NCBI GenBank assembly: GCA_022827185.1 | Contig: JAJDTM010000049.1 | Location: 1 to 64,000, forward strand | Length of the DNA: 64,000 bases | Direction: 5' to 3' | From: Candidatus Poribacteria bacterium | GTDB lineage: Bacteria; Poribacteria; WGA-4E; WGA-3G | In this document: positions 25,500 to 34,113 of the stretch, in pieces | Layout: every line of letters starts with the position of its first letter | Position numbering within the stretch: position 1 is the first letter of the stretch | Program-made: the position numbers and the translations under genes | The notes under the pieces: generated by a model | What the model was told of the DNA's origin: nothing | The model's database searches: none | The model's input: only the letters and a program-made list of their open reading frames with translations

Positions 25500-26789
25500 T
25501 CACGCTGCTTTGGCAATGTTCGAGCGAGTACCGCTTATGTCAAAGCAGTCGTACTGGTTCGTATTCATAATCCGAGTTGCAAACGCCATCGCCTGTTTTT
25601 CCGTGAGGTAACCGTCAGCAATTTCGGCTTCAAGGGCGCGTCGGATTTCGTTCCGGGCTTGGATCGCGTACGCCATCGCACTGGTCGGCCATCCCGTATC
25701 ACCGCCGAAAGCGAACAATTTATTTGACGGCACCGCATGGATACACCGACGGAGGAAATCACGCGAACTGTACGGATCAATGCTCCATGCCCAGCAGAAG
25801 TCAACCCAGATGTTGCGATAGTGCTTGGCAAGCGCGACCAGTTCATCGTTGTAAGGGTAAGCAATGTGCATCAGAACAAACTTCGCGTCAAGATAACGCG
25901 CGAAGAGCGCACACATATTGCCAGCAGGGATACGACGCACCGGCATCCGGTCATTACCTGCATAATAGCCGGTGTGAATTTTGAAAGGGAGATTGTGTTC
26001 AATCGTGAGCTCAACGCCACGCGCCCAGCACCAATCACCAAGACACAAACGCGTCGCCTCATCAATATCTGAAGCGGGTTTTGTGAGAACAGCGTTAAGT
26101 GCAGTAGAAGCCTCTGCATCGCTCCTTTCGCTCCAATCGAGCGTGCGGTTATAAGCGTGTTGCGATTTTACAGCGATCGCACAAGGAGCGTGCTTAGCAA
26201 AGATCGCCTCCATAGCACGCTTGAGTGATGCAAGGTCGTTGACTTCAACGCCTGTCTCGGCATGAATAGCACTCGGGTCAACCTGTCCACCACAGAATGT
26301 TGCCCACGAAAGATCGTAGAGGAAAAAATCGGGACCGGAGGTGTCTGGTGTACACTGCCAACTAAAATCGTCTGTTTGAATGTGATCGAGATTCGCGAGA
26401 TCGTGTAAAATCTGATAACGCTTGCCCGGAGTGCGAAGCGTCTTTAGGTTATTGGCACCCGCGAGTCCATCGCCTGTCAGTTCGTCGAGTCCATAGATGT
26501 GTTTCGCGATAAGGCTAACTGCCTCGCCATATCCAGTAAACTGCGTCGCTTCCCAGGCTTCGCGGATACCTTCAAACCGTGATGCAACGTCTTGAGAAGC
26601 GTCCATCAGGTTACCCATCGCTTCTGGGGAGGCACCGGCTGTTACCAAGTCCGCAGGCACATAGTTCCCGAACAGATCTTGGAGGATATCAGGTCCATTT
26701 TCTACCCATTCGGCTTCCCGCTTCATGTGTTCGTGTGTATCAACAAGGCGAATGGATTGGATGTGGTGTGTTAAATCGGTGGTTGCCAT
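25500..26789 (-). CDS. Amidohydrolase family (metal-dependent hydrolase, Amidohydro_2 type), 429 aa
   Basis: A TIM-barrel metal hydrolase by its ligand pattern: DTHEH at residues 17-21 (strand 1 H-x-H), a later FKIHTGYY, the strand-6 LMHIAYPY histidine and the strand-8 FGGDTGWP aspartate. These match uronate isomerase or PF04909-type enzymes. TRIMNTNQYDCF near the end resembles the closing helix of that group. Substrate not determinable; ring opening, decarboxylation or ester/amide hydrolysis are all known in the family. A good GGAG lies 8-10 nt before the ATG. Cytoplasmic. Confidence 0.85.
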   Translation of the reverse strand: MATTDLTHHIQSIRLVDTHEHMKREAEWVENGPDILQDLFGNYVPADLVTAGASPEAMGNLMDASQDVASRFEGIREAWEATQFTGYGEAVSLIAKHIYGLDELTGDGLAGANNLKTLRTPGKRYQILHDLANLDHIQTDDFSWQCTPDTSGPDFFLYDLSWATFCGGQVDPSAIHAETGVEVNDLASLKRAMEAIFAKHAPCAIAVKSQHAYNRTLDWSERSDAEASTALNAVLTKPASDIDEATRLCLGDWCWARGVELTIEHNLPFKIHTGYYAGNDRMPVRRIPAGNMCALFARYLDAKFVLMHIAYPYNDELVALAKHYRNIWVDFCWAWSIDPYSSRDFLRRCIHAVPSNKLFAFGGDTGWPTSAMAYAIQARNEIRRALEAEIADGYLTEKQAMAFATRIMNTNQYDCFDISGTRSNIAKAA

Positions 26790-26838
26790 GAAAAAATCTC
26801 CTATAAAAATTGAAACGGTGGATCCGTAGGTCTCGTAC

Positions 26839-26867
26839 TTGACAAATGTGTTGAGTTGTGGTTTAAT
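26839..26867 (+). promoter_or_regulatory. Putative sigma-70 promoter and long leader for the cold-shock/Sm-like gene
   Basis: A consensus TTGACA (26839-26844) is followed after 17 bp by TTTAAT (26862-26867). Transcription from about 26875 would give a leader of roughly 320 nt before the start codon at 27199. The region 26790-27198 contains no gene; within the leader I see small hairpins, for example GGGAG (27092-27096) with CTCCC (27110-27114) and CGCG-6nt-CGCG near 27135. Long structured leaders are known for cspA-type cold-shock mRNAs, so a similar arrangement is possible. Confidence 0.45.
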
Positions 26868-27198
26868 ATATTAAAATGTCTTGGCAACTTGTCTCTCTTT
26901 AAGGTATTATAGTGTGGAATCTTAAGCAGAGAAGACGAGATTCGCTCTATTATAAGAGGGGCAACGGTTTGTGTCAAGAAAAACCGCACATTCAACAGAG
27001 CCATTTGGTTTTCGGCTTTTCAGTACGATCCAACGATGCTCGTACGCTATAAGGCGTGCTTACGGTAAAGTTGAGTGGCTCTAACAAATTCGGGAGCCTC
27101 AGGTGTAGACTCCCTATGAATGTGAAATGCTCGCGCAGGAACGCGAATGGTTACAGTCGCCTTCTTGATGAGGGACCAGACCACAGGAGCATATGATA

Positions 27199-28155
27199 AT
27201 GCCTACAGGACGGATTAAGTACTATAATTTCGATAAAGGCTTCGGGTTTATCGCACAAGATAGCAGCGATGCGGATGTCTTTTTACACAGTTCCGCTATT
27301 AAGCAACCTGAATATGAAGAACTCCGCGTCGGGCAACGCGTGAAGTACAGTGTCGTCGAAGGTGAGAAGGGACTCGTTGCCCAAAACGTTGAAGTCTTAT
27401 TGACACCAACGGAACGCCGCTGGCTACGACAAGGGAAGGCGATTATCCCGCGCGGTTACGCCGGATTCCCAGGTCAGAACCAAGGGCAATTTACCAATGA
27501 CGAGGCAGCACCCGCCTCTCATAAAAAAGTAGACAAAACGGAATCAACGCGAGATCGCACCGAGCGTGATGATGCCTTAACCCCTTCAGATTCAACAGCA
27601 AAGCAACTCAGCCAACCCATCCCAACAAAAGATCCCGATGATGCAGATGCATCTACACAAGAAGGAAACGAACAACCTTCAAAGCAACTCAGCTTCGGGG
27701 ACCTCTACATCCTCAAACAAATTAACTTTGAAACATCAATGTTCTTCGCATTGTATGACGCTATACAACTCCCTGCTACTGTCCTTGAAATGACGCTTTC
27801 CAGCTTGACACTCAATAGCAATGGCAGCGAACAGCACATCCCTAAAACAGATGTTAAATATTGCTACAAAGATATTGATGCTGAGAGAGTTCAAGCAGCA
27901 GTACAGATTGATGAAGACGTTAAAACGCAGCAACTGAAACAATTACCCGCTGATGCACAGACATGTGAGATTGATACAGAAGCCGTGCGGCATGCCCGAA
28001 AAAATGGATCCCCGATTCAGATTACGCTCCGAGAGGGAGAAATCTTTCGCGGGACTGTGGATTGGGTGAGTCCTTATGAAATTAAACTCATTTTAGAGAA
28101 TGGATCTAAGGTGGTTATCTTCCGGCACGCCGTCTACAATCTTTCCGTAGATTAG
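27199..28155 (+). CDS. Cold-shock domain fused to C-terminal Hfq/Sm-like domain, 318 aa
   Basis: Residues 1-67 are a cold-shock domain with both RNA-binding motifs: KGFGFI (13-18) and VFLHSS (27-32). A charged, disordered linker covers about 75-160. Residues 262-318 resemble Hfq: ARKNGSPIQITLREGEIFRG, a turn, then KLILENGSKVVIFRHAVYNL, where the last part corresponds to the Sm2 motif (YKHAIST in Hfq). Residues 166-224 may be a degenerate second Sm-like fold (PKTDVKYCY at its end). A double RNA-binding protein is implied, perhaps an RNA chaperone. The ATG at 27199 has AGGAG 9 nt upstream; the ATG at 27193 is too close. It is followed 10 bp later by a YkgJ-type gene. Confidence 0.8.
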   Translation: MPTGRIKYYNFDKGFGFIAQDSSDADVFLHSSAIKQPEYEELRVGQRVKYSVVEGEKGLVAQNVEVLLTPTERRWLRQGKAIIPRGYAGFPGQNQGQFTNDEAAPASHKKVDKTESTRDRTERDDALTPSDSTAKQLSQPIPTKDPDDADASTQEGNEQPSKQLSFGDLYILKQINFETSMFFALYDAIQLPATVLEMTLSSLTLNSNGSEQHIPKTDVKYCYKDIDAERVQAAVQIDEDVKTQQLKQLPADAQTCEIDTEAVRHARKNGSPIQITLREGEIFRGTVDWVSPYEIKLILENGSKVVIFRHAVYNLSVD

Positions 28156-28165
28156 GGGCTTCCCT

Positions 28166-28735
28166 ATGAAAGCATATTACGAACTTCTTGATGAGATTCA
28201 GCGTGATGTCCAACGCCTGCGTGAAGAATCCGGAGGGGTGCCGTGTCCATCCACCTGTTTCGCCTGCTGCCATAACACGGCGACAATGGCAATCAGTGAG
28301 GTTGAAGCTCGGGACCTAAAAATCGGTTTGGAGGCACTGCCAGCGGAGCTCCGCACGCACATCCGCGCAAGAGCAGAACGCAGCATCAAAAAATTAGAAG
28401 CACATGGACACAATATCGAAACCATCATGCCAGATACCGGTATGGAAGCCGTTAGCGTGGTCCGCGGTAAGCCAGAAGGTGAATGTCCTATGCTCATCGG
28501 GGGTGTCTGTTCTGTTTACGAACACCGTCCGGTCATCTGCCGGGTCTGGGGCTATCCAATACATAACGGCAATGACTTAGCCTGCTGCCACAAAACCTTC
28601 CTCGGTAAACGGAATCGCTTCCAACCCCTCAATTATAACCGCTATTGGAAGACATGTCAAAACCTTAGTACCGAATTGGGTGCCACCCAGAAAACACCAA
28701 ACTGCTACCTCGTCGCGCAATTGCTCTCGGAGTAA
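28166..28735 (+). CDS. YkgJ/UPF0153-family cysteine-cluster protein, 189 aa
   Basis: The family binds zinc or an iron-sulfur cluster through conserved cysteines. Here these are C27, C31, C34, C35 in PCPSTCFACCHNT, then CPMLIGGVCSVYEHRPVICRVWG, and a later CC pair. The block GVC--Y--RP-ICR is the family hallmark. Length is typical. The start is 10 bp after the cold-shock/Sm-like gene, so the two are probably co-transcribed. No signal peptide. The biochemical role of the family is not established to my knowledge. Confidence 0.85.
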   Translation: MKAYYELLDEIQRDVQRLREESGGVPCPSTCFACCHNTATMAISEVEARDLKIGLEALPAELRTHIRARAERSIKKLEAHGHNIETIMPDTGMEAVSVVRGKPEGECPMLIGGVCSVYEHRPVICRVWGYPIHNGNDLACCHKTFLGKRNRFQPLNYNRYWKTCQNLSTELGATQKTPNCYLVAQLLSE

Positions 28736-28772
28736 AATCCTGACACACCATTTTTGGAACTGTGGAGGCTCC

Positions 28773-29789
28773 ATGAAAAACAGATTTAGCCTTTCCAATT
28801 TTTTTCCTCTTGTAGCGGTCCTCAGCCTCCTGATTTGCTTTGGTTGTGGAGATACAGAAGACGAGCAAGAGGCAACCCACTTTACCAACTCGGTTTTCTT
28901 CTTCGATGAACCTGCTGAAGAATCGCTACAACCTGCTGAACAACTGCCACAGTTGACAGACGAAGACCGAGAGAAGTTAGAAGAAGCTAAACAATGGCTA
29001 CAGTTAACAGTCGAAGACTGGAGAAATTTAAAAGACGAAGATTGGGAAAAGTTAAAGGGCGAAGATTGGGTCAGGTTGACAGACGCGGAAGTTAAAGAGC
29101 TCATGAAGCTTGAGATTGTCCCCTGGGATCGTTTACAGGAGCTACCAGAAGAGCAAGCCGAAAAACATAGGAATGCCGCACTCTTTCAACAGTTTGGAGA
29201 CATTCCACAGCTTCGCTATAGGGTAGAGTTTGATCGACATTATTTGAAAAATCGAGGTCTCCCTTTTACTGCAACACCTGAAATTGCTAAGCAATTCGTT
29301 GGATATTTCGCAGCAAACTATTTTCTTTTCCCTGAAGAAGACCGTAGGCGTTTGCTTGAAGACGAAATGAAGCAGTTAAAATCTGTGATAGAACACGAAG
29401 AACACCGTTTTGAAAAAGAAGAACTTCGCCACTTAGATCAGCTCAGAATAGAAGACCCTGAAGCTTGGATAGAAAGCATGCGCGCCTTTTTTATTCGCAA
29501 ACACGGTAACACCCCGGGAGCGAACACGATTATCGAATTTTTGAGAAAATTGGAACTGGATTTACCAAGAGCAGACGAGGAATGTCATTCCTACCTTACG
29601 GCATACAATGCGTTCTATACTGCCTTTAAGGTCCGCGCAACTTATGAATACGAATACTATGCTATGTTTGAAGCATCGAACCAACTCCGGCCTATTGTAG
29701 CGGATAAGCCGCTACAAATCCTCGAAAAATACCGAGAGGCACGCGCAGAAGGTATCTCATTCTATAACATAAACTGGAACGATGATTAG
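28773..29789 (+). CDS. Putative lipoprotein with repeated EDW motifs, 338 aa
   Basis: The ATG at 28773 has GGAGG 5-9 nt upstream and starts a lipoprotein signal (LSLLICFGC, lipobox cysteine at residue 25). Residues 60-105 contain an imperfect repeat of the form (V/D)EDW--L(K), seen as VEDWRNLKDEDW and KLKGEDWVRL. The rest is highly charged and helical, with EHEEHRFEKEELRHLDQ suggesting a coiled coil. I do not recognise a family. Starts 37 bp after the YkgJ-type gene. Its 3' end overlaps the convergent DUF971 gene by 4 bp. Confidence 0.7.
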   Translation: MKNRFSLSNFFPLVAVLSLLICFGCGDTEDEQEATHFTNSVFFFDEPAEESLQPAEQLPQLTDEDREKLEEAKQWLQLTVEDWRNLKDEDWEKLKGEDWVRLTDAEVKELMKLEIVPWDRLQELPEEQAEKHRNAALFQQFGDIPQLRYRVEFDRHYLKNRGLPFTATPEIAKQFVGYFAANYFLFPEEDRRRLLEDEMKQLKSVIEHEEHRFEKEELRHLDQLRIEDPEAWIESMRAFFIRKHGNTPGANTIIEFLRKLELDLPRADEECHSYLTAYNAFYTAFKVRATYEYEYYAMFEASNQLRPIVADKPLQILEKYREARAEGISFYNINWNDD

Positions 29790-30121
29790 CACACATCTGG
29801 TGTTTTAGCGGCGCTTTCACTTAACTCCCGCAAAAACTCGAAGGTATAAATCCCAGTACGGTGTCCATCACTCCACACCAAACGCACCGCATAGCGTCCG
29901 ACTCGCTGAATATCCACAAGCCGTAAATTTTCAAAAAAGTCATCGGACGGTAAAATATGGAAGGGGTCGTTTCCGAAACGTACCGCATCGCAATGGGCAC
30001 ACGGGCATTTTTCGCGGAGGAAACGGTAGGGCAGTTCGCTACGGGACGAATCTTTCCATTGAATTTCCAAACCCGTGTCGCCTCTTTCAATGCGAGTCGG
30101 TTGAAATTTTTGCATAATCAC
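29786..30121 (-). CDS. DUF971 (GBBH-like N-terminal domain) protein, 111 aa
   Basis: The single domain matches the N-terminal domain of gamma-butyrobetaine hydroxylase, found as a stand-alone protein in many bacteria. Diagnostic features are LREKCPCAHCDA (cysteine cluster, probably metal binding) and LVWSDGHRTGIYTFEFLREL. Homologues often lie near iron-sulfur assembly genes; here the neighbour is a ferredoxin gene 116 bp upstream on the same strand, which suits that theme. Function unproven. Starts with MIMQ; the second methionine is an alternative. Confidence 0.85.
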   Translation of the reverse strand: MIMQKFQPTRIERGDTGLEIQWKDSSRSELPYRFLREKCPCAHCDAVRFGNDPFHILPSDDFFENLRLVDIQRVGRYAVRLVWSDGHRTGIYTFEFLRELSESAAKTPDVC

Positions 30122-30237
30122 TGCTCAAACAGGTTGGAGAGAAAAAAACGGTTGCCAATTTGTGCGACCGCAAGCAGTCTCGCAAATCAACAACCGTTCA
30201 AGGCATCGCGGAATCTAAGGATTGCGCCTGCTATCCG

Positions 30238-30495
30238 TTATTCAAAGTACTCCGCGTTGATATCAATAAACTCTTCCCATTCTTCAGGAACGTCTTCTTC
30301 CATGAAGATAGCTTCGACGGGGCATTCGGGTTCACATACGCCACAGTCGATGCACTCTTCTGGGTCGATGTAAAGCATATTGACTTCTTCAAACTCGTCG
30401 GCATCCGGTAAGGGATGGATGCAGTCCACTGGGCATACATCAACGCACGAACTATCCTTAACATCAATGCAGGGTTCGCAAATCACATACGTCAT
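30238..30495 (-). CDS. fdxA: 7Fe ferredoxin ([3Fe-4S][4Fe-4S]), 85 aa
   Basis: A small electron carrier. C9-x7-C17-x3-C21-P and C48-x2-C51-x2-C54-x3-C58-P give the 7Fe pattern: C9, C17 and C58 for the 3Fe cluster and C21, C48, C51 and C54 for the 4Fe cluster. The missing second cysteine of the usual C-x2-C in the first half (CIDVKDSSC) distinguishes it from 2[4Fe-4S] ferredoxins. The loop between the halves is a few residues longer than in FdxA of actinobacteria. Strong AAGGAG upstream. Likely monocistronic or with the DUF971 gene. Confidence 0.9.
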   Translation of the reverse strand: MTYVICEPCIDVKDSSCVDVCPVDCIHPLPDADEFEEVNMLYIDPEECIDCGVCEPECPVEAIFMEEDVPEEWEEFIDINAEYFE

Positions 30496-30807
30496 GTTGG
30501 AAAACTCCTTTCCGCTTGATTTATAGTAACAACTTCACGCAATAGGCGAAATTAGCCAATTTGATGAAGAAGGCATAAAAAACATCGTCATATATGGCGG
30601 ATTTTTTTTTGCTGTGTCTCCTGAGTTGCGATTCAAGACACAATAATAATACCACATGCATCTTATTTTGTCAAATTACATTTCCAACAGATTTTACCTT
30701 CATGGAACCGCGCCAGTTTAAAATCCAAATTATTACAACTTTTCCAAATTATGCACCCTTTTCCAATCAAACGCTGGTCTTTAATTATAAAGCGTAAAGC
30801 AGCGTTT
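30496..30807. other. Divergent intergenic region, no gene seen
   Basis: AT-rich space between the ferredoxin gene (minus) and the IS630-derived MITE. It should contain the ferredoxin promoter, but I cannot point to a convincing one. A run of nine T is at 30601-30609. Confidence 0.35.
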
Positions 30808-30931
30808 TATAGTAGAATCCGAAAATAAGTTTACATTTGTAGCATAGGCTGTTAGCCTGTGCCATTGGGACACAAAACTTCACAGCTCACACGACGATAC
30901 GAGTGTATAGGTAATTACGGAATCTACTATA
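30808..30931. mobile_element. IS630-derived MITE, 124 bp including TA flanks
   Basis: Left end TATAGTAGAATCCG and right end CGGAATCTACTATA are inverted repeats with one mismatch in 14, with TA at both boundaries. The first 31 bases match the IS630-like end at 138 at 28 positions, so this is a deletion derivative that could have been mobilised by that transposase. The interior (about 90 bp) has no coding capacity; it contains AGCATAGGCTGTTAGCCTGT. It lies 46 bp before the start of the sigma-propeller gene and may affect its expression. Confidence 0.8.
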
Positions 30932-30976
30932 AATTTAAACGGTTTCAACGCTATTCACTAACTATGGAGAACTCTG

Positions 30977-33967
30977 ATGGTAGAAAGCGATGTTCAACTG
31001 ATTCGCAGAATCTTATCAGGCGATGACGCGGCGTTCAGCACCTTAGTCCAGAAGCACCAAAAGAGCGTCCATGCCCTTGTCTGGCGGAAGATTGGGGATT
31101 TCCATATTGCTGAAGAGATTACGCAAGACACTTTCCTCCGAGTATACAAAAGTCTCGCAACGCTCAAAGATCCCAATCTGTTTGCTGGATGGCTCTATGT
31201 CATCGCAAATCGGCTTTGCATTAATTGGAGCGAAAAAAACAGTCCGGCGATACAATCCTTAGAAGACACACCTATGGAAGACATAGAGGAATCCGCTTAT
31301 ACGCGCTATCTGTCAGAGCAACGCGAGGTGGAAGTCTCCGATTATCACTGCGAAATCGTCCAAAAACTTCTCCAGAAATTGCCAGAGAGTGAACGCACAG
31401 TCGTGACACTCTACTATCTCGGTGAAATGACAGCGAAGGAAATCGCTAAATTCTTAGGTGTATCCGTAAACACAATTAAAAGTCGAATTCGCCGAGCGCG
31501 AGCGCGTTTACAAAATCACGAAGAACTTTTGATCAGCGAAACACTTGGGAGTGTCCAATTACCCACCAACCTAACCGATAACATCGTCCAAGAGATTGCC
31601 AACATAAAACAGACACCCGCTCCGGTTGGAAAACCCTTGCTGCCATGGGCGGCTTTTGGAACCGCTGCTGTTTTGGTCATGTTGTTGCTCGGTGTCAGCA
31701 ATCAATACCTTACCCGTTTTCAGCAGCCATATAGTTTTGAAGCACAATCCGAACCCACAATCGAAATCGTTGACGCACCTATCACACTCGATATTGACGC
31801 AAAACCCGCTGTGCGAAATCAAGTTGGGCGTGCTTTTATCCCGGGTAAAGGTAGCGGGAACGGCTTGCAAGTTTCCAAGACAGTCTCATCAACCAATACG
31901 TTGGAAATCTCCCCTAAGTTTTCTACATCACAGTGGAATCAGGCAGATGGACCTCAGGGAAACACCGTCCTTGACATCTTCGCTACATCTGAAAAGACCC
32001 TTTACGCCGTTACACCTTCAGGTATCTACAGATTGACAGCGGATGAGACTGAATGGACGCTCATTGACACCAGTGTTCCAATTGGCGCGTCCGTGATGCC
32101 TATGGCAGCGTATGAGGATACTCTCTATACTGTCTCCACTGATGCAGTGTTTACTTCAACCGATGCTGGTGGGACATGGAACGTGTTTTGCCCTCGCCCC
32201 AAAGGACATGCTATTGGGTTGATAATAGTAGATGAAGCGCGGGGGCAGAGTTCACCAACACATCCGGCAATGTATCTTGCCCTTGAAAATGAAGGTGTTT
32301 TCCGCTCTACCGATGCTGGCGCACAGTGGACCCTCCTTAACAGTGGACTGATAGATCAAACGATTACGGCAGTGGCTGCAATCGAAAACACTGTATTTGC
32401 TGGCACAAACACCGGACTTTACCGCCTCAATTCAGGCACTTGGGAACAACTGACTGTGGCTACTTCTGAAGTTATTCATTCGTTAGTGGTCTCTGAAAAC
32501 AATCTCTATGTCGTAACAGGGCACACGCTTTTTACTTTGGGATTGCTTGAATCAAGACTAAAGGATGAAGGACAAATAATACACGGCTACAACGCGAGTT
32601 CAGGCAGAGTTTTCTACTCAACTGATTTGGGAACGTCGTGGACTGAGATAACACCGAAAAATAAATCTCCATTTGTGAGAACACCAGCGGGGATAAAACT
32701 TGTGGTTGCCGGTGAGACGCTCTTACTATTGGGTATCGCTGAATTGCGCTCAAGGGACAACGGACGAACTTGGACAGACCTTGGATTCGACAGAAATTTG
32801 TTTACGTTGGGCGGCTTTTCAACTGTAGCGATAGATGAGCATACGTTTTATACCGTTAGTACCTCCGGTGTCCATCGGACAACCGATGGAGGTCAATCGT
32901 GGCAACCGTTTATGAACGGGATGGCAGGGACCAGGATGCTGGATTTAGTGGCGTTCAATGACAGACTCTATATGCATACCGGGAGCGATGTTTTCGAGTC
33001 AACCGATGGGGGTGCGTCGTGGGAAAACGTTCCGGTTAATGCCGATGGCATTACGCTTAAGTCAGTAAAAAAGGGACAGTCCCAAGGCGATTTCTCGCTT
33101 GATTCAAGATTGGTAGCAACTAATAACGCTCTTTATGGAATTATACCTGAAGAAGACGACCTACGCGTTTTCCATTTGCCGGTCAGTGGCGATGCATTCG
33201 TTCCTGCTCACAAGATACCCACTTTTGCAGAGCGATCCTCCTCCCTTAATGTGTGGACAAAAGAAGCCTTAGCCTATGAGTTATGGACGAGCGTGGAAGA
33301 GGTAGAACAGGATCACTTCGCTGATGATTTTGAAGCAGGTGATAGCCTGCCAGTTACGTTGTATTTTAGGAAAAAACATTGGGAAGCTGGTGGATTTGCT
33401 GTCAGCGATGAGACGTTCTACATAGAATGCCAGCGACGGCTTTTCAAGTGGAAACCCGGTAGTCAGGAATGGAGAAATACAAGGCTGATAGATACCAGTG
33501 AGCAACCGAATCGCGAATTAAATAGCGGATTCAAGTTAGCGGTTTCAGCAGAAACTGTCTACGTCGGGAAGCGAGATGGTAAACTCTTTCAATCGTTTGA
33601 TGGCGGGGACAGTTGGAAGGACGTTACATCAAGTCTTCCACTTCGCTTTACGCATTTCAACGAGATAATCTTTGTGGGCGGAACGGTTTACGTCGCAACT
33701 GATAATGGGGTTTTATCTTCACAGAGTGGAGAACACTGGCACGTGATAACCGATACAATGGGGACGCGTATTGTCATAGACCGGTTTGCTGTGGATGGCA
33801 TTACCGTTTATGGTGCTGGCGATACAGGGGTCTATCACTTAGCAAGCGAATGGCAGCAGATTTCGCCAGAGGTTCCGGGTAAGGTTATATCTCTCATCGT
33901 TAGCAACGACAAACTTTACATTGCTACCGAACAACGCGGGCTGTTTCACATCACACTAACCAAGTAG
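30977..33967 (+). CDS. ECF-type sigma-70 factor fused to a membrane helix and beta-propeller, 996 aa
   Basis: Residues 1-185 are an ECF sigma factor: region 2 (DFHIAEEITQDTFLRVYKSL, FAGWLYVIANRLC) and region 4 (LPESERTVVTLYYLGEM, then TAKEIAKFLGVSVNTIKSR). Residues 221-240 form one membrane helix (LLPWAAFGTAAVLVMLLLGV). Residues 325-996 are a propeller of BNR/sortilin-type blades, repeating the pattern -VF-STDAG--W- (FTSTDAGGTW, FRSTDAGAQW, FYSTDLGTSW, HRTTDGGQSW, FESTDGGASW, FQSFDGGDSW). With the sigma part cytoplasmic, the propeller would face the periplasm or surface and could sense a ligand, with release of the sigma domain by proteolysis. GGAG lies 8 nt before the ATG. Heads the cluster up to 41357. 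Confidence 0.88.
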   Translation: MVESDVQLIRRILSGDDAAFSTLVQKHQKSVHALVWRKIGDFHIAEEITQDTFLRVYKSLATLKDPNLFAGWLYVIANRLCINWSEKNSPAIQSLEDTPMEDIEESAYTRYLSEQREVEVSDYHCEIVQKLLQKLPESERTVVTLYYLGEMTAKEIAKFLGVSVNTIKSRIRRARARLQNHEELLISETLGSVQLPTNLTDNIVQEIANIKQTPAPVGKPLLPWAAFGTAAVLVMLLLGVSNQYLTRFQQPYSFEAQSEPTIEIVDAPITLDIDAKPAVRNQVGRAFIPGKGSGNGLQVSKTVSSTNTLEISPKFSTSQWNQADGPQGNTVLDIFATSEKTLYAVTPSGIYRLTADETEWTLIDTSVPIGASVMPMAAYEDTLYTVSTDAVFTSTDAGGTWNVFCPRPKGHAIGLIIVDEARGQSSPTHPAMYLALENEGVFRSTDAGAQWTLLNSGLIDQTITAVAAIENTVFAGTNTGLYRLNSGTWEQLTVATSEVIHSLVVSENNLYVVTGHTLFTLGLLESRLKDEGQIIHGYNASSGRVFYSTDLGTSWTEITPKNKSPFVRTPAGIKLVVAGETLLLLGIAELRSRDNGRTWTDLGFDRNLFTLGGFSTVAIDEHTFYTVSTSGVHRTTDGGQSWQPFMNGMAGTRMLDLVAFNDRLYMHTGSDVFESTDGGASWENVPVNADGITLKSVKKGQSQGDFSLDSRLVATNNALYGIIPEEDDLRVFHLPVSGDAFVPAHKIPTFAERSSSLNVWTKEALAYELWTSVEEVEQDHFADDFEAGDSLPVTLYFRKKHWEAGGFAVSDETFYIECQRRLFKWKPGSQEWRNTRLIDTSEQPNRELNSGFKLAVSAETVYVGKRDGKLFQSFDGGDSWKDVTSSLPLRFTHFNEIIFVGGTVYVATDNGVLSSQSGEHWHVITDTMGTRIVIDRFAVDGITVYGAGDTGVYHLASEWQQISPEVPGKVISLIVSNDKLYIATEQRGLFHITLTK

Positions 33968-33975
33968 GTCCTGAA
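33964..33975. repeat. Relic of a MITE-like end overlapping a stop codon
   Basis: GTAGGTCCTGAA equals the right end of element 1 (GTAGGTCCTGA, 4851-4861), and is followed by GGCGAGG as in that element's hairpin. The TAG stop of the sigma-propeller gene (33965-33967) is inside it. No left end is visible. Confidence 0.4.
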
Positions 33976-34113
33976 TAGTTGGCGAGGTGTTTTTGATAGA
34001 GTGGTTCCCAGTTTCGGCAGGCGTATAAAACTTTCTTGAATAGAAACTCAGGGTGATTGCAGGGCAATACTGTTAGAAAATTACGTTTTCAGAATTCTAT
34101 TGGAGGAGAAATT

